A stretch of 64,000 nt of DNA from Acheta domesticus. Lineage: Eukaryota > Arthropoda > Insecta > Orthoptera > Gryllidae. The notes under the pieces were generated by a model that did no database searches, was not told where the DNA came from, and worked only from the letters and a program-made list of their open reading frames with translations. Shown here one piece after another: positions 1 through 10,456 of the stretch. Both the position numbers and the translations under genes were made by a program. Position 1 is the first letter of the stretch, and each line of letters opens with the position of its first letter. Location: positions 34,643,522 through 34,707,521 of the forward strand of contig JAHLJT010000631.1 of the NCBI GenBank assembly GCA_031308135.1, written 5' to 3'.

Positions 1-1912
1 GTTAAGCGAAGTTGATTACTTTTACGATGAACGCCAACTTCTTGCTGTTTCATGCATGCCCAAATGACATTTTGAGTCTGCACAAGAAAATAGAAGTTCG
101 TGAAAATGAACCGATAGAAAGCAAATGGGAGTGCTAAAACTTTCAACTTTTATTTTTACCCAAAAAGGAGTATTTATTTTAATGAGTTTAGAAAGATAGT
201 AAGGATAATTTCAAAAAGTATTTTGTGTCAAAATGGCTCAAACGACGAAATAAAGCGTAGTCAAAATGTTTCATTTACCGTCATTTGTGCTCATACTAAA
301 AACCTATCATAAACATCCGATGTAATGGGCACAGAATTTTTTTTAATTCATTGGAAATACATAGGATTCCTGTACTGTGTTCTTTTGAGAATCGGAAAAT
401 GAATTAATTTCTTTTATTTCGGAAATTGGTATTGTTTTTACAATTGTAAAACTACAAAGGTTCTTAGTGTAAATTTGAAGTTATCCTCCTCTGTATCCGC
501 GAATCGCTTGTTAGATTGCAAATCTGACTCCGTTCCTCATCAGTATTTGAACAAACCTTCACCGAAATTAACACGAATCGCTTATTTGTCGAGAAGTTTA
601 AGGTTAACGCGAAAAAGTGTGTAATATTTTGTATCAGATTCCCTCGCGCTGCTTATGCAGCATTCGGTTGGACACGTGAATCATCCGCGCCAAGGCCATT
701 ATCACTAGCTGCTGTGGAGTTGCGTGCGCGAGAGATGTGGCTGCGATTAGATAGCGGAGAGAGCACGCGTGGGTGGCCCTGATGTGGGGAATCCCGCTCA
801 TGGGCGATGACGGGCGCAGCGGCGCGAAACCATTCAAAGCCAGGCGCGTTGACTTGTCAGCAGCTCTACAAAAACTAACGAGAAAGTCCCAATCCATTTT
901 CTTGCCAATATTTGCGTTAAAACCTGTATTCATGTTCCCTCGGATGAGCACATCTAACAAACAATACTGTATTAAATGAAAATTTATCAAGATTTGCGAG
1001 AGATCATTCGAACTAAAATACATATCTTTCGCTTTAGAATGTCCAACTTGACGCTTATTGACGCCTGGTTTGTTTGTATTCTCTTGTAAGTAAAGTTCGC
1101 CCGTTGTTCTCTCAATAATGTCGCTTATCATTTCGAAAGGAGTTTCCCCTGCTCTTTCTTATCTTATCCTACTGGTTTAATTGGTAAAAAAATCTGCAAG
1201 ATGTGAAATAAACAGAAGGTAGTCAAATAATCAATTCAATTTTATATAGAATGCATGCTTTTACACGTTTTGGGTCGCTCTTGCTACGGAGTAGGAGTAC
1301 CCACAAAAGGTAAACATCAAAAATATGTAGTAGATGCTGCTGAAAATTTTGTATATTAAAGGTAAAGGAATATCGTAAACAAAGTTCAAAGAAGCTAGAG
1401 CGGTCGTTTTCAAAGGAATAATTAAATGTTTGGTCACGCTAATGAAGTTTTTTACAGAAAGCGAAAAGTTTTTGTATATTTAGAAACAAAAAGTCTATAA
1501 TTTGAAATCTAGCTAATTTATTTTTTAAACTATAATTTATTTTGGATATTTCTTAAAATAACTAAAGATGTATTTCTTGATTTTATGTTACAATTTTTGA
1601 AAGACCATGTTGCATTGGCAATTTTAATATTTCGGAGCGTTTGAATAAAATATTGAGCAATTAACATGAATGTAAATCATAAGAATGCAATTACGAGTGT
1701 TTAATTTCATACTTATGTTGCTGAACGACATGAGTTTGTTGAGAGGGGCCTTCAGGGAAAAGAAGTATTTTGAGGCAACTGATCTCTGGGATCGTCAATT
1801 TAAAATAAATTACGCATTTAAATCCTTTGTCAATGAGATCGTTTAGAAAACGTGTTGCTGTTTTTTCATTTATAAGACATCGATACATAATTGTGCTACT
1901 CCTGTAGAGAAG
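1..1912. other. AT-rich stretch, no gene recognised
   Basis: Mostly AT-rich sequence with one GC-richer patch near 630-860. The longest open frame is 165 codons at 634-1131 on the minus strand. Its product resembles no family I know, and no splice sites, repeats or codon bias support it, so I do not call it a gene. Confidence 0.5.
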
Positions 1913-2154
1913 TGAAGACCCGGGCAATAACGTGCTATGCCACTATATGAAAGTTTCGAGAAAAAGGAAAGTAAAGGTTTAGACATTCTATTCTACACAT
2001 TGGAATAAAGAATATTATTTTATGATTTACACCGCTATCTTGTGGGTCTTTAAGATAAAAACCCAGCATCTGGATACATCTATAGGGCGTCAAAATACAC
2101 TATCTCGGTTTCATCGGAAATGTGGCATATCATGTTATTGCCCCAAAGTCTTCA
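1913..2154. mobile_element. MITE family C, copy 1
   Basis: A 242-bp element bounded by inverted ends of the form TGAAGAC..GGGCAATAAC; the right end reads GTTATTGCCCC..GTCTTCA. It is AT-rich and has no coding capacity. A second copy lies at 58053-58299 in the same orientation, sharing the ends and the internal stretch AAAACCCAGCATCT. The two-copy match with inverted ends indicates a non-autonomous DNA transposon. Superfamily is not assignable; I see no clear target-site duplication. Confidence 0.8.
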
Positions 2155-2795
2155 AATGTACCCCCCAGTCCTCATAAAACATACTTAAGGTGATAACAAT
2201 AACGGTTCGCAGATTGTGGCTTAGGGGTAGCAGGTGCTCAACCCGCAACACACGTTACACAACACGCTTCACCGTCGTGCAGAACTCGGAAATGATGTCT
2301 TTTAGGCCCCTTAAAATCTGATTTGAAGTTCAAAGTGACCAGAGGAATTTCTTTTGACGAAATATATACAATTAGATCTTTTTGAGTGTTCTATTACATT
2401 TTGGAAGATACCCCTATATTTTCCCAGGAAGATCCCAGAAACATTCACTCGGAATGCAGCACAAAGCTATCTACATAAGATTAAGGGCGAAGTGATCGCA
2501 CGGATGTACATAATAGATTTTATCCCTGTAAATACATCTATTACATTCGTTTATTATATTTGTACAGTTATCTGAACTTTTTCCTAAAAAAATTTTTAAA
2601 CAGTTCGTTTCGAATGTTACCTTTAAAAAATGATAAAATAAGCAATAAAATGCAGCCCATTTCAGATGCGTTTCGGTAAAATTGACTTAAAAGGCCGAGA
2701 CGTTGCTGACACCCCTGCAGTTGTATTCGCAGTACTCTAATGGAAGACGATTTGTTTGGTCCCCCTCATACTAGTGTCTAGCTGCTCTCCCCTTC
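2155..2795. other. Unassigned AT-rich spacer
   Basis: No gene, repeat family or RNA is recognised. A tRNA-like A-box string near 2217 has no matching B box downstream. Confidence 0.4.
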
Positions 2796-2803
2796 CCCAA
2801 GTG

Positions 2804-2975
2804 CAGAGGCGTATCTACGGTATGGCGAACATGGCACGTACAATGGACGCCACTCACAAGAGGCGCTATTTACAATATACCCGCTAAAACAAATAACAAC
2901 CCTAATTTGAAGTAGCCCGAAAGGGCACGAATTCTATGCTTGCCAGGGGCGCCTGAATACCTAGATACGCCTCTG
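2804..2975. mobile_element. hAT-like MITE with 8-bp target duplication
   Basis: A 172-bp non-coding element. Its left end is CAGAGGCGTATCTA and its right end, reverse-complemented, is CAGAGGCGTATCTA followed by a G. It is flanked by CCCAAGTG (2796-2803) and CCCATGTG (2976-2983), an 8-bp duplication with one mismatch. The CAG start and 8-bp duplication are typical of hAT elements. It is non-autonomous, since no transposase is encoded. Confidence 0.85.
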
Positions 2976-3034
2976 CCCATGTGGGCGGCAGTCGTCGAAA
3001 GGAGCTCCCTCCGGTTGAATGCAACCCGAATGTT

Positions 3035-3209
3035 GCCCGCCCTCGCGCCCGCCCTCGCGCCCGCCCTCGCGCCCGCCCTCGCGCCCGCCCTCGCGCCCGC
3101 CCTCGCGCCCGCCCTCGCGCCCGCCCTCGCGCCCGCCCTCGCGCCCGCCCTCGCGCCCGCCCTCGCGCCCGCCCTCGCGCCCGCCCTCGCGCCCGCCCTC
3201 GCGCCCGCC
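3035..3209. repeat. 12-bp GC-rich minisatellite
   Basis: About 14.6 near-perfect copies of the 12-bp unit GCCCGCCCTCGC. Because the period is a multiple of three, open frames run through on both strands (ALAP, RARP and SRPP repeats on the plus strand, RARG and REGG on the minus). They are not evidence of genes. A GC-rich flank continues to about 3380. Confidence 0.95.
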
Positions 3210-3526
3210 GCTGCCCACCTGTTGTGCGCCTATAATTAGCCCGCGCTGGGGAAGGCGGGGGCGCCCGGCGCATGACTGAGCCCGACCGCCTACTCGCTCG
3301 CTCAGTCGATAGCGTCCGGTGGCGACGCGGCAGGAAGCCGCTCTGCCGGGCCGCGCGCGTATTTGAAGGCTTCGCTGAGTGGGTGGGTGGATCATCTTAA
3401 AAAGCTTTTATTATCAAGATAGAAATCGCCTGAATTTCCGAACGGGGATGCTCGCACTGTGAGACCCAGGGGCTTTTTTTTTTTGTGGGAAGGGGAATTC
3501 TATAATGTTTCAATGAATATGTAACG

Positions 3527-3761
3527 TATACTTGGGTTTTTATTTCTTGGCGTGTGAGGGCGTGTCATCACGATGGAATATCTCACTGTATTTCGCGTCG
3601 TTCTCGATTGTGCCGCTAGGAGTCGCATGATCGCAACTGTATGGAGCAGTGCTGGCGATCATGCGACTCCTAGCGGCACAACTGAGAACGAAGCGAAATG
3701 CGTGAGATATTCCATCTTGATGACACGCTCCCACGCGCCAAGAAATAAAAACCCAAGTATA
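3527..3761. mobile_element. Palindromic MITE family A, copy 1
   Basis: A 235-bp element that is almost one hairpin: two arms of about 107 bp are inverted around a central spacer near 3635-3655. It starts TATACTTGGG and ends CCCAAGTATA, so a TA target duplication of the Tc1/mariner type is possible. Other copies lie at 18690-18932 and 63593-63750. There is no coding capacity, and short frames on both strands are mirror translations of the arms. Confidence 0.9.
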
Positions 3762-4312
3762 AACTGGAGAAAAAGTATATAAATTGAAGATAATTGCACT
3801 GCACGGGATAGTGTTTAAAATTATTAGTAAAGTTGAGTACTTTCTCAAATCGGTGCAAAATTATTTACCGCTACAACTTTCTATTAGAAATTAGTCTTAA
3901 ACTGTTTGTAAAAGTATAACGAAATGCTTATTTTAATAGTATTCATTATACAGATCATATCTTTACTCACGCATCCCTGACAGAGATCACGTAGGTGCCC
4001 TTAAGAAAGACATTAGTGCAAAACTACTTGCACTTAGAGCAAAAATATTGAGCTTCTCTGGCTTTTCTTTCAAAATATTACGCAGGTATTTTTACCTTAT
4101 ATTTGGTACTTTTTTTGTTAATTACAAAACCAGCAAAAGTTGGCACTTTTTTTCTCTAATACTACTTGAAATTTTGCTTAATACTGCATAACTAGAGAGT
4201 TTCTCTATAAAGTCAAAGACTCAGATTCTTGAAAAATAGTGGCATCTTAACAGGTTATTGATGCAGCTATTGCGTATGCAACGAAGTAATAAAGCCAGTG
4301 GCATTCATAATG
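3762..4312. other. Unassigned AT-rich spacer
   Basis: AT-rich sequence with no recognised gene or repeat. The far right part (4272-4312) contains GCGTATGCAAC, which recurs at 4980 beside the right inverted repeat of the next element. Confidence 0.4.
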
Positions 4313-4442
4313 TATTTTTTTGTATACCATCATTATAAACGACCCTTTTCGATACCCCGAATCGTGCATAATCCAGTATATTATCGCACGCTACATGACG
4401 TCATCGCCATTATTAAACGCGACATGACGTCATGACGAATTT

Positions 4443-4832
4443 CTACTGTTCACAAAAAGACAGATCTGTAGAACTGGTTTCAGCTTTGTTATTAACAGAG
4501 ATGTCAATTCCATCTTTAATTTTCAGCATAGTCTTCAATTTTGAATAACTGCACCACAAAGATGATGCCTTACATACTGCAGACTTCAAAATAACATAAA
4601 TTAGAAAATGAGAACTCGACACTAGTATTAATCATAAAAAGTATGACAAACTTACCAACTCAGATATATATGCCAGAACAACTGTGTCGCATATAATATT
4701 TACACTATTTGTTTCCATCCACTTCCTAAATTTTATATATTCCTTCTCATACAATGCACTCGACTTTTTAGGTATTAAACTTTCTTCTGCCTTCGAGGCT
4801 TTTTCTAAAACTACCATTGGTAACGACGCCAT
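4443..4832 (-). CDS. Crypton-type recombinase SAM-like domain protein, two exons
   Basis: The gene has two exons, 4832-4656 and 4583-4443, both read on the minus strand. Exon 1 has 59 codons starting MASLPMVV. It ends AYISEL exactly before a GTAAGT donor, and the 72-bp intron ends in AAG. Exon 2 opens in phase 0 with SAVCKASSLWCSY and runs 46 codons to a TAG. The 105-residue product holds the pattern IPKKSS..Y...Y.KF..W, then LAYISEL, then SSLW..YSKLK..LKI. This matches the N-terminal SAM-like, core-binding-type domain of Crypton-derived tyrosine recombinases that occur as gene families in invertebrates. The catalytic Arg/His/Tyr domain is absent. The ATG sits in a good context (AAAGATGG), next to a promoter-like CRE. 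It may be an intact mini-protein or a truncated pseudogene, and the family call is from memory of the pattern. Confidence 0.6.
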
Positions 4833-4910
4833 CTTTCATTCGATTGCGCGCGTGAATCGGCTCTCCGCTGTCACAGTTGTGACGTCATAATACCAACGTC
4901 CATGTTGCCA
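4833..4910 (-). promoter_or_regulatory. Candidate promoter with CRE palindrome
   Basis: Just upstream of the recombinase-like start codon lies a GC-richer block with a perfect TGACGTCA at 4880-4887. Two more copies occur at 4396-4403 and 4425-4432, downstream of the stop. TGACGTCA is the consensus site of CREB/ATF factors. Functional use is inference. Confidence 0.45.
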
Positions 4911-4982
4911 ACTATAAAACTTTACTTACACTTACTTCGTTTCATTTATAACTTTATAATGATGTTATACAAAAAAATAGCG

Positions 4983-5123
4983 TATGCAACTCGTTTATAA
5001 TGTTCCTTTTTTGCACTCATAAGAAAATAGTCTATTACTAAACTCACTCCTTCGTCGTTCGTTTAGTAATAGACTATTTTCTTATTCGTGCAAAAAAGGT
5101 CAACATTATAAACTAATTGCATA
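4983..5123. mobile_element. Hairpin MITE D
   Basis: Inverted arms of about 61-63 bp (4983-5043 and 5061-5123) surround a spacer of about 17 bp. The inner part of the arms, ending CTATTACTAAAC, is perfectly paired over about 25 bp, and a few mismatches lie outward. No ORF is present. Short foldback DNA element; only one copy is seen in the window. Confidence 0.7.
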
Positions 5124-7390
5124 AACTACTATTACTCCCGACTTGCTAGCGCTACTGAAAATAGCACACTTCAAACTACGTCGACTTGCTTCCTTTTTAC
5201 TAGTACTTTTTTTCTGCTGAGAATTGATGTCTTCAGTTTCCTATAAATCGTATTCATATTCACATTCATCTTCATGTATTCAAAGTTTATTCTTTGAATT
5301 CAGTACCGGTTCCAAATAAAGCCGATATTATATTTCCATCGTTTTGTTCAATTCCATTAACATGTATTCAAAAAAATGTTTTTTTTTTACAATTAGGACA
5401 CAGCACTTTACAAAACGTTCATTCATCAAAAGCCGCTGGGAAAAATCACTTAAAACTCAGTAATATAACTAGAGATAATATAGGAAGGTTTATGGAGCAA
5501 CGAAAGGTATATGGGTTAAAGGAGCTTTGAATTTGATTGATCTGAATTTTGATATAATTGAATGCATGAAGCAGTTTGCCGTCGAGGGAGAGGGGTCGTC
5601 TCTTTATAGAGAGTTCGACGTTCTTTATAGTACTACGATCCTGCCAGGTACATAATGCATATGTTGGATAATCATTTGCAATTTCCTCCTCCGTAATGTT
5701 AGAATCAACGAATATAAATCAAGAAATTTAGAGGAAATGCTTCCCAATGCGCATTATTAAAATATATCCAAACAAAACCTGTAAGTGAAGATGACTTCTC
5801 GAATATAACAAGGATTCACTCCCTCCTCTGGAGAAATTTCCGAATTCTGAGCATCATTGGACGACTTTTGTTTTAGTTGTACTTCAATATATTATTTTCG
5901 TCAAAGTGCCTGCTACAAATAATCGCTTAATAATTTTTAAAAACACCAGTAATCTTTAAACCTCCTTTACTCAAGACTTGGTTGTTACACCTTCGCTCAC
6001 TATTGCTTTCTATACTAAGTAAGTTACAGCTCAGTTTTATCTTTCGCTCGTGTTCGTATGATATTTAAGTTTAGTGTTGTTTCGGAGTAGCAATCGTGCA
6101 GGGAAACGGAAGCGCAAGTGTTACCGCGTTTGCCTGTTTCCGTTTCGGGGAGGGGGGGGGGGGTGATTCGTTTCCCGTCCGCGGCGATTTTTTATTAAAG
6201 TTTTGGCGTGAAAAGCGTGTTGGATATCGTGTATTGCTGAGACCAGAGGCTGTAATGTAAATCAGGTAGGGCGAAAGCTAGTGCCTTGACGCCATCTCAG
6301 ACTATGTCAACTGGGGCCCAGAAAATATTCCGGCACAAAAATACTTTGGAAATTGAGGTGTGACTATGAATGGCAGGGGGCAAGAATTACAACTCGACTG
6401 CGTTTTAATATTTGGTCCTAGAACCAGTCAGAGATCACATTAAGCTTCCTTCGAAAGTCTGGAAATTGTACGTTTCGAGTATATGTACAGTACGGTAATC
6501 AGAAGCCGATTACTGTCGAAAGAGAGACTACATTTCTTGTTCGCATCATAACGCATTACTAAAACTTCCCAAGATATTGGAGATAAACTTCCCAAGTATG
6601 TTAGAGACATGGTGACCATCCGTAAAGGGTGTGTGGTAAGCGAAGGCAGGGAGGTGAAATGAGCAGAGGAGAGAACAAAGGGCGGAGGAATTGTATTTGG
6701 CGAGCGAGCTTCCGTATCTTGCGCCCAGAGGTCTCTGGAGCTCGGGAGTAAGAGGAAAAATGACGACGACTGGGATGCAAAGAAATTGTATAAAGGTATC
6801 AAAGAAAGAAATTAGAATCGACGTTCAATGAACTCAGTTGAATAGGAGAAATCACAGTTGCAGCATTTTTGATCAGATTCCATGTAGGATTAATAACACC
6901 TTCAGTCATTCGGAACGTCATTACCACTTCTTTCCAAGTGTTTTAGCATTGTTTTAAAATACAATTCCTCCCATCCTCTTCATTCAGACTCTTCTTCTCC
7001 TCATTTTTTGCCCTTTCCGCTCCTCTTTGGCATAGGCGATTTTGCCAAACTTCCTGTGGGGGGTGTATTTTTATAATCGTTGGAGAAATCGCATATCAAA
7101 AGTACTTGGTGCTTCGTTCAAATTCGTTCAAAATTCATATGAAGGTTATTGACTTTATTCGGACAATATACTTTTATACAATAATCTCACTACAAGGATA
7201 GTTGTGTTTTCTTATATTCAAAATCGATGTTGCGTCGTGTTATTGATGTAAATTTTGCTATTTGGCAACGTAACGTTCTTTCTGGAAGTCACTAAAAAAC
7301 GATTGCCGATTGTAACGTTCTCCCGTCGATGACCTCAAAATTCCTTCGCATTCCTGCTGCGTTTATTGTTCTCCAGAGGGCTCTTTTGAG
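5124..7390. other. Unassigned AT-rich stretch
   Basis: No gene recognised. There is a poly-G run near 6151-6163, preceded by a short imperfect inverted repeat around GGAAACGGAA and TTCCGTTTC. Frames of 78 codons (5294-5530, plus) and 120 codons (6440-6802, minus) resemble nothing known. Confidence 0.4.
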
Positions 7391-8380
7391 AGCGGTTCCT
7401 TTTGGCGCCTGCGGACTGCGCTCACGATAAGGAGCTGCTCTGGCAGGTGCCAATTCCTCCCCTCCTCCCCACAGCACCAGAGCTTTTCATTGGGCCCGGG
7501 ACCCGACCCACCCCTTATGTCCATTTCCCCGCCCCTTCCGCCCAATCTTCTCCGCGCGACGCCCCCACTCCTCGACCTCACCGCATCTTCATTCCGTCTG
7601 CCGCCCTTTTCCCGTATCTCTCCTCTCGCGGCCGTTCCTCCGCCTTGGCGTCTTCCACAGCCTCCACCGAAGCGTTCTAGCGCCGGCCTTTGCGCGCCCT
7701 AGTGCTGCCTGCCTCCTCACCTCGCAGTGTTAGACGATTTGTGCGCCAACCACTGTGCCGCCTCGTAAGCCAGGAGCGGTACTGCAATGGAAAACAAAGG
7801 CATGTATGTATTTCGTGCGAGCTGGGGCATTTAAGAGAACTTGGCGCGACCCATTTGGGGCCCTGCACCAAATACTTTTGGACTCTCAAGTTCCAGCTGT
7901 ATAAAAACGGACGGTACACATAGGGATGCTATCTTCGTGAAGACAAACGGCACTTGGTTCATGTGGATATCTGCGCCCTGCTTCGCGGGGCGGGGGGGGG
8001 AGGCGGGTCGTGCTGATTTACGATTCCCGCCGCCATCGGCCGGCGCGAGATCGCGACCGGCGCCCGCCCCGGCGGGAGATACGCTTTCTTCTCCCCGCGC
8101 TCCGCTTTGTTCTGCGCCTCCGGTCCGCCACGCCTGCCCCACATCCGCCGCCGCCCCGGCACCCCCGCCCCCCGCCCTCGCCCAGCCAACCACCTCCGTC
8201 CCTGGCGCCTAGGGAGCGGGGCGAGGGCGGGGCGGGGCGAGGGGAGGGGAGGGCGGAGGGAGGGGAGGGGGAGGGGAGGGCGGGGCGAGGGGAGGGGAGG
8301 GCGTGGGGAGGGGAGGGCGGGGCTGTGGGGGTGTTCTCGTGGGGGGTGTTCGCTCTGGGCGATGCCTCGAGCGGAAGATC
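7391..8380. other. GC- and CpG-rich island
   Basis: About 1 kb of GC-rich sequence with many CpGs inside AT-rich surroundings. Overlapping open frames occur on both strands, as expected from low stop-codon frequency, and none is recognised. It could be a promoter-type CpG island or a decayed GC-rich repeat. No TATA box or transcript evidence can be assigned. Confidence 0.4.
8217..8326. repeat. G-rich GGGGA/GGGCG tract
   Basis: About 110 bp of almost uninterrupted GGGGAGGGGAGGGCG-type sequence on the plus strand, with far more than four runs of three or more G. By sequence rule this strand can form G-quadruplexes. It is low-complexity and non-coding. Confidence 0.8.
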
Positions 8381-10107
8381 TGCGATCGAACAGACCTACT
8401 TGTCTCTTGCTCGAAAATACTCGAGGTGGATTACTGCATATTTTCTACCTTTCTGATTGCCTTCATTAAAACTTCACTTAGCAGGTAGAAAAATAGGATT
8501 GGTTAACGCATCTCCTATTCATGTGAATAAGGCAAACATTTTCCATGTCTTTTCAACGCAAGAATACTCGAGAAGCGTCGAGAATCTCTGCACTTTCTGT
8601 TAACGTGTACTCTAGTATGATGAAGTTCGTCATAATTCTCGGTTAAATAACATTATATGATCTTTGCATAAAAATTAAAGACTTCAGTTTAGGAATTCGT
8701 AAGTGTCATATTCTTCTAAATCCTGTGTGCAAAATACTGAAGTATCCAATCTATATAATGATATTTCACTGTTAAGTAAACTCCCAAAGCAGCTCCCCTT
8801 TTGTAATATGTTAAAGCTGATATCCGAATCTGGCTAATTGGTATATCAAGTGCAAAGGGAGGAACAACTTCGGAATTCAGCCAGATGTTCAAATTTGCCA
8901 ACACGAGGTTGCTAGCGTGAATGAAATAGGTTTGGGTGAAGCGAAATATCAAATATTAGTCTGGTAAACATACATTTGACTGTTGATGAGAAGTTTCTAA
9001 GGCTAGTGAGAGATTGTGACGTCGTGGGTTAGACAAATTACGGACAAGATGGCTTTGGTATATACTTTATTTACATATATGTGAATACATAGGTGCCATA
9101 CCATTTACTATAGAAGCGTTTGCTCCCCGTGAGGATCCTCGAACTAACGAACGCATTGTCACATGAGCCTGGCGCTCATACCCGCCAGCTTGCGGCCTCC
9201 CACGCACACTGGCGACTCGCGAAGGTCTCGCGACAAAAGTTTGGGGAACAATGCTGGCCCCTTTCAGAGCCCACCCGCCTTTATAGCCTCGCTGTGACAG
9301 CGTCGCCACCTCCCCCCCCCGGTGCGACTGCTCGGTCTGGAATGCATGTGGCGCAAGTCGGACACCATCCCTCCGGATCTGCACCCTGGGGTTTCGCCTC
9401 ATCTTCTTCCGGCCCCTTTGCGGTGCATTCAACACGTGTTCCCTAAAAGTGTCCCCGATACCCGCTGTGCACCACAGTGCTGCTGTTTCAGTAGCGGACG
9501 CTACAAGATAAGCGCGGGAGTTCCGTGTTCCATTGTGCCTTTCGCGAATTTCTCGTTGCACGATACTTGCTTACCTCTCCTCATATCATCGAATACCTCA
9601 GTTGATGCTTTGCTATGGGTTTCCAAATTAGAGCGACAAGGCTCCGAGTTTCGATCTTCGGCTTCCGCGCAAAAACTACAAAAAAAAGTAAAACAAACTT
9701 GAGTCTATCTAATTTATAATTTCGAAAGCAATTTTATGCCAAAATACTTCCTGCGAATACAAGACGCTTCACTCTCCTAAGATCACCAGCACTCTTGGCC
9801 TATTAACAACATTAGCGTGATGTCTGAAGAAATTCATTGGCCATTCTCACATATTTCCCTGAACTCATTGGCAAATATGCGAATTAACCTGCTAATTCCA
9901 GAATTAACCGTATTTCGAACTTCTGCCGGAAACTATACATAAAAATACCCTGTACCATACGTTCAGGAAACTAAATGTAGAATTCAATAATGCTATCAAA
10001 CCGAATGACAGAACAATTAATTTACATTTTCTTGTTGTATTTTTTTTAAAATTTACCTCAGACGTGAGGTACAATCTCAATCAATACTGTTAGAAATGTA
10101 TTTTAAT
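8381..10107. other. Unassigned, with a GC-rich block at 9110-9560
   Basis: The flanks are AT-rich. The block at 9110-9560 is GC-rich and holds a 164-codon minus frame (9067-9561) of unknown, arginine-rich composition. A TATA-like string on the minus strand (near 9285) precedes part of this frame. No repeat partner was found in the window. Confidence 0.35.
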
Positions 10108-10246
10108 CACTTTTGGTTACAACTCTCATTCGTCCAAACAAAACTTTCTACCTCACAAAAAGTCGACTTCCTTCTTATTATCAACAAAGCCCCCTAGCAA
10201 CCACCTGCCATTGTCTACTCTTTTCCTGAATAATTGGTATATCACA
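10108..10246 (-). repeat. 3' LTR, truncated
   Basis: From CACTTTTGG at 10108 to the terminal TATATCACA at 10246 it matches the right LTR, apart from a small indel near the outer end. Homology stops abruptly at 10108, so about 200 bp of the R-U5 side is missing. Confidence 0.85.
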
Positions 10247-10456
10247 GCTTCCCCTCTCCAAGCGTCATTTGGTTTGCTGCAACATAACTAAATGACAAGA
10301 CTACATTAAGCAGCTTCTTCTTGCTTCATTACACTGTATTCACTGACACTTTGCACTTCACACAACACATATCTTGTTTCTTGCAGTCTTAAAACTATTT
10401 ACATTTTAATATGTAAAAAATACTATTTACAATTATTCATTCCTTGTCAATAATCT

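Larger units (their letters stand above)
4313..4979. mobile_element. Putative element carrying a recombinase-like gene
   Basis: Inverted 28-bp repeats at 4313-4340 and 4952-4979 match at 26 of 28 positions (TATTTTTTTGTATA start). They enclose the two-exon gene on the minus strand and three TGACGTCA palindromes. The right repeat directly abuts hairpin element D. I infer one mobile or formerly mobile unit of about 667 bp. No target duplication is evident, and the boundaries could extend to 4270 and 5125. Confidence 0.5.

Noticed and set aside
634..1131. 165-codon minus frame
   Set aside because: No recognisable family, no supporting regulatory or splice signals; kept only as a note in the unassigned stretch.
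2902..3395. Overlapping frames with ALAP, RARP or EGGR repeats
   Set aside because: A 12-bp tandem repeat is read in all frames; no gene.
9067..9561. 164-codon minus frame with a TATA-like upstream string
   Set aside because: GC-rich region where long frames are expected; the arginine-rich product is not recognised.
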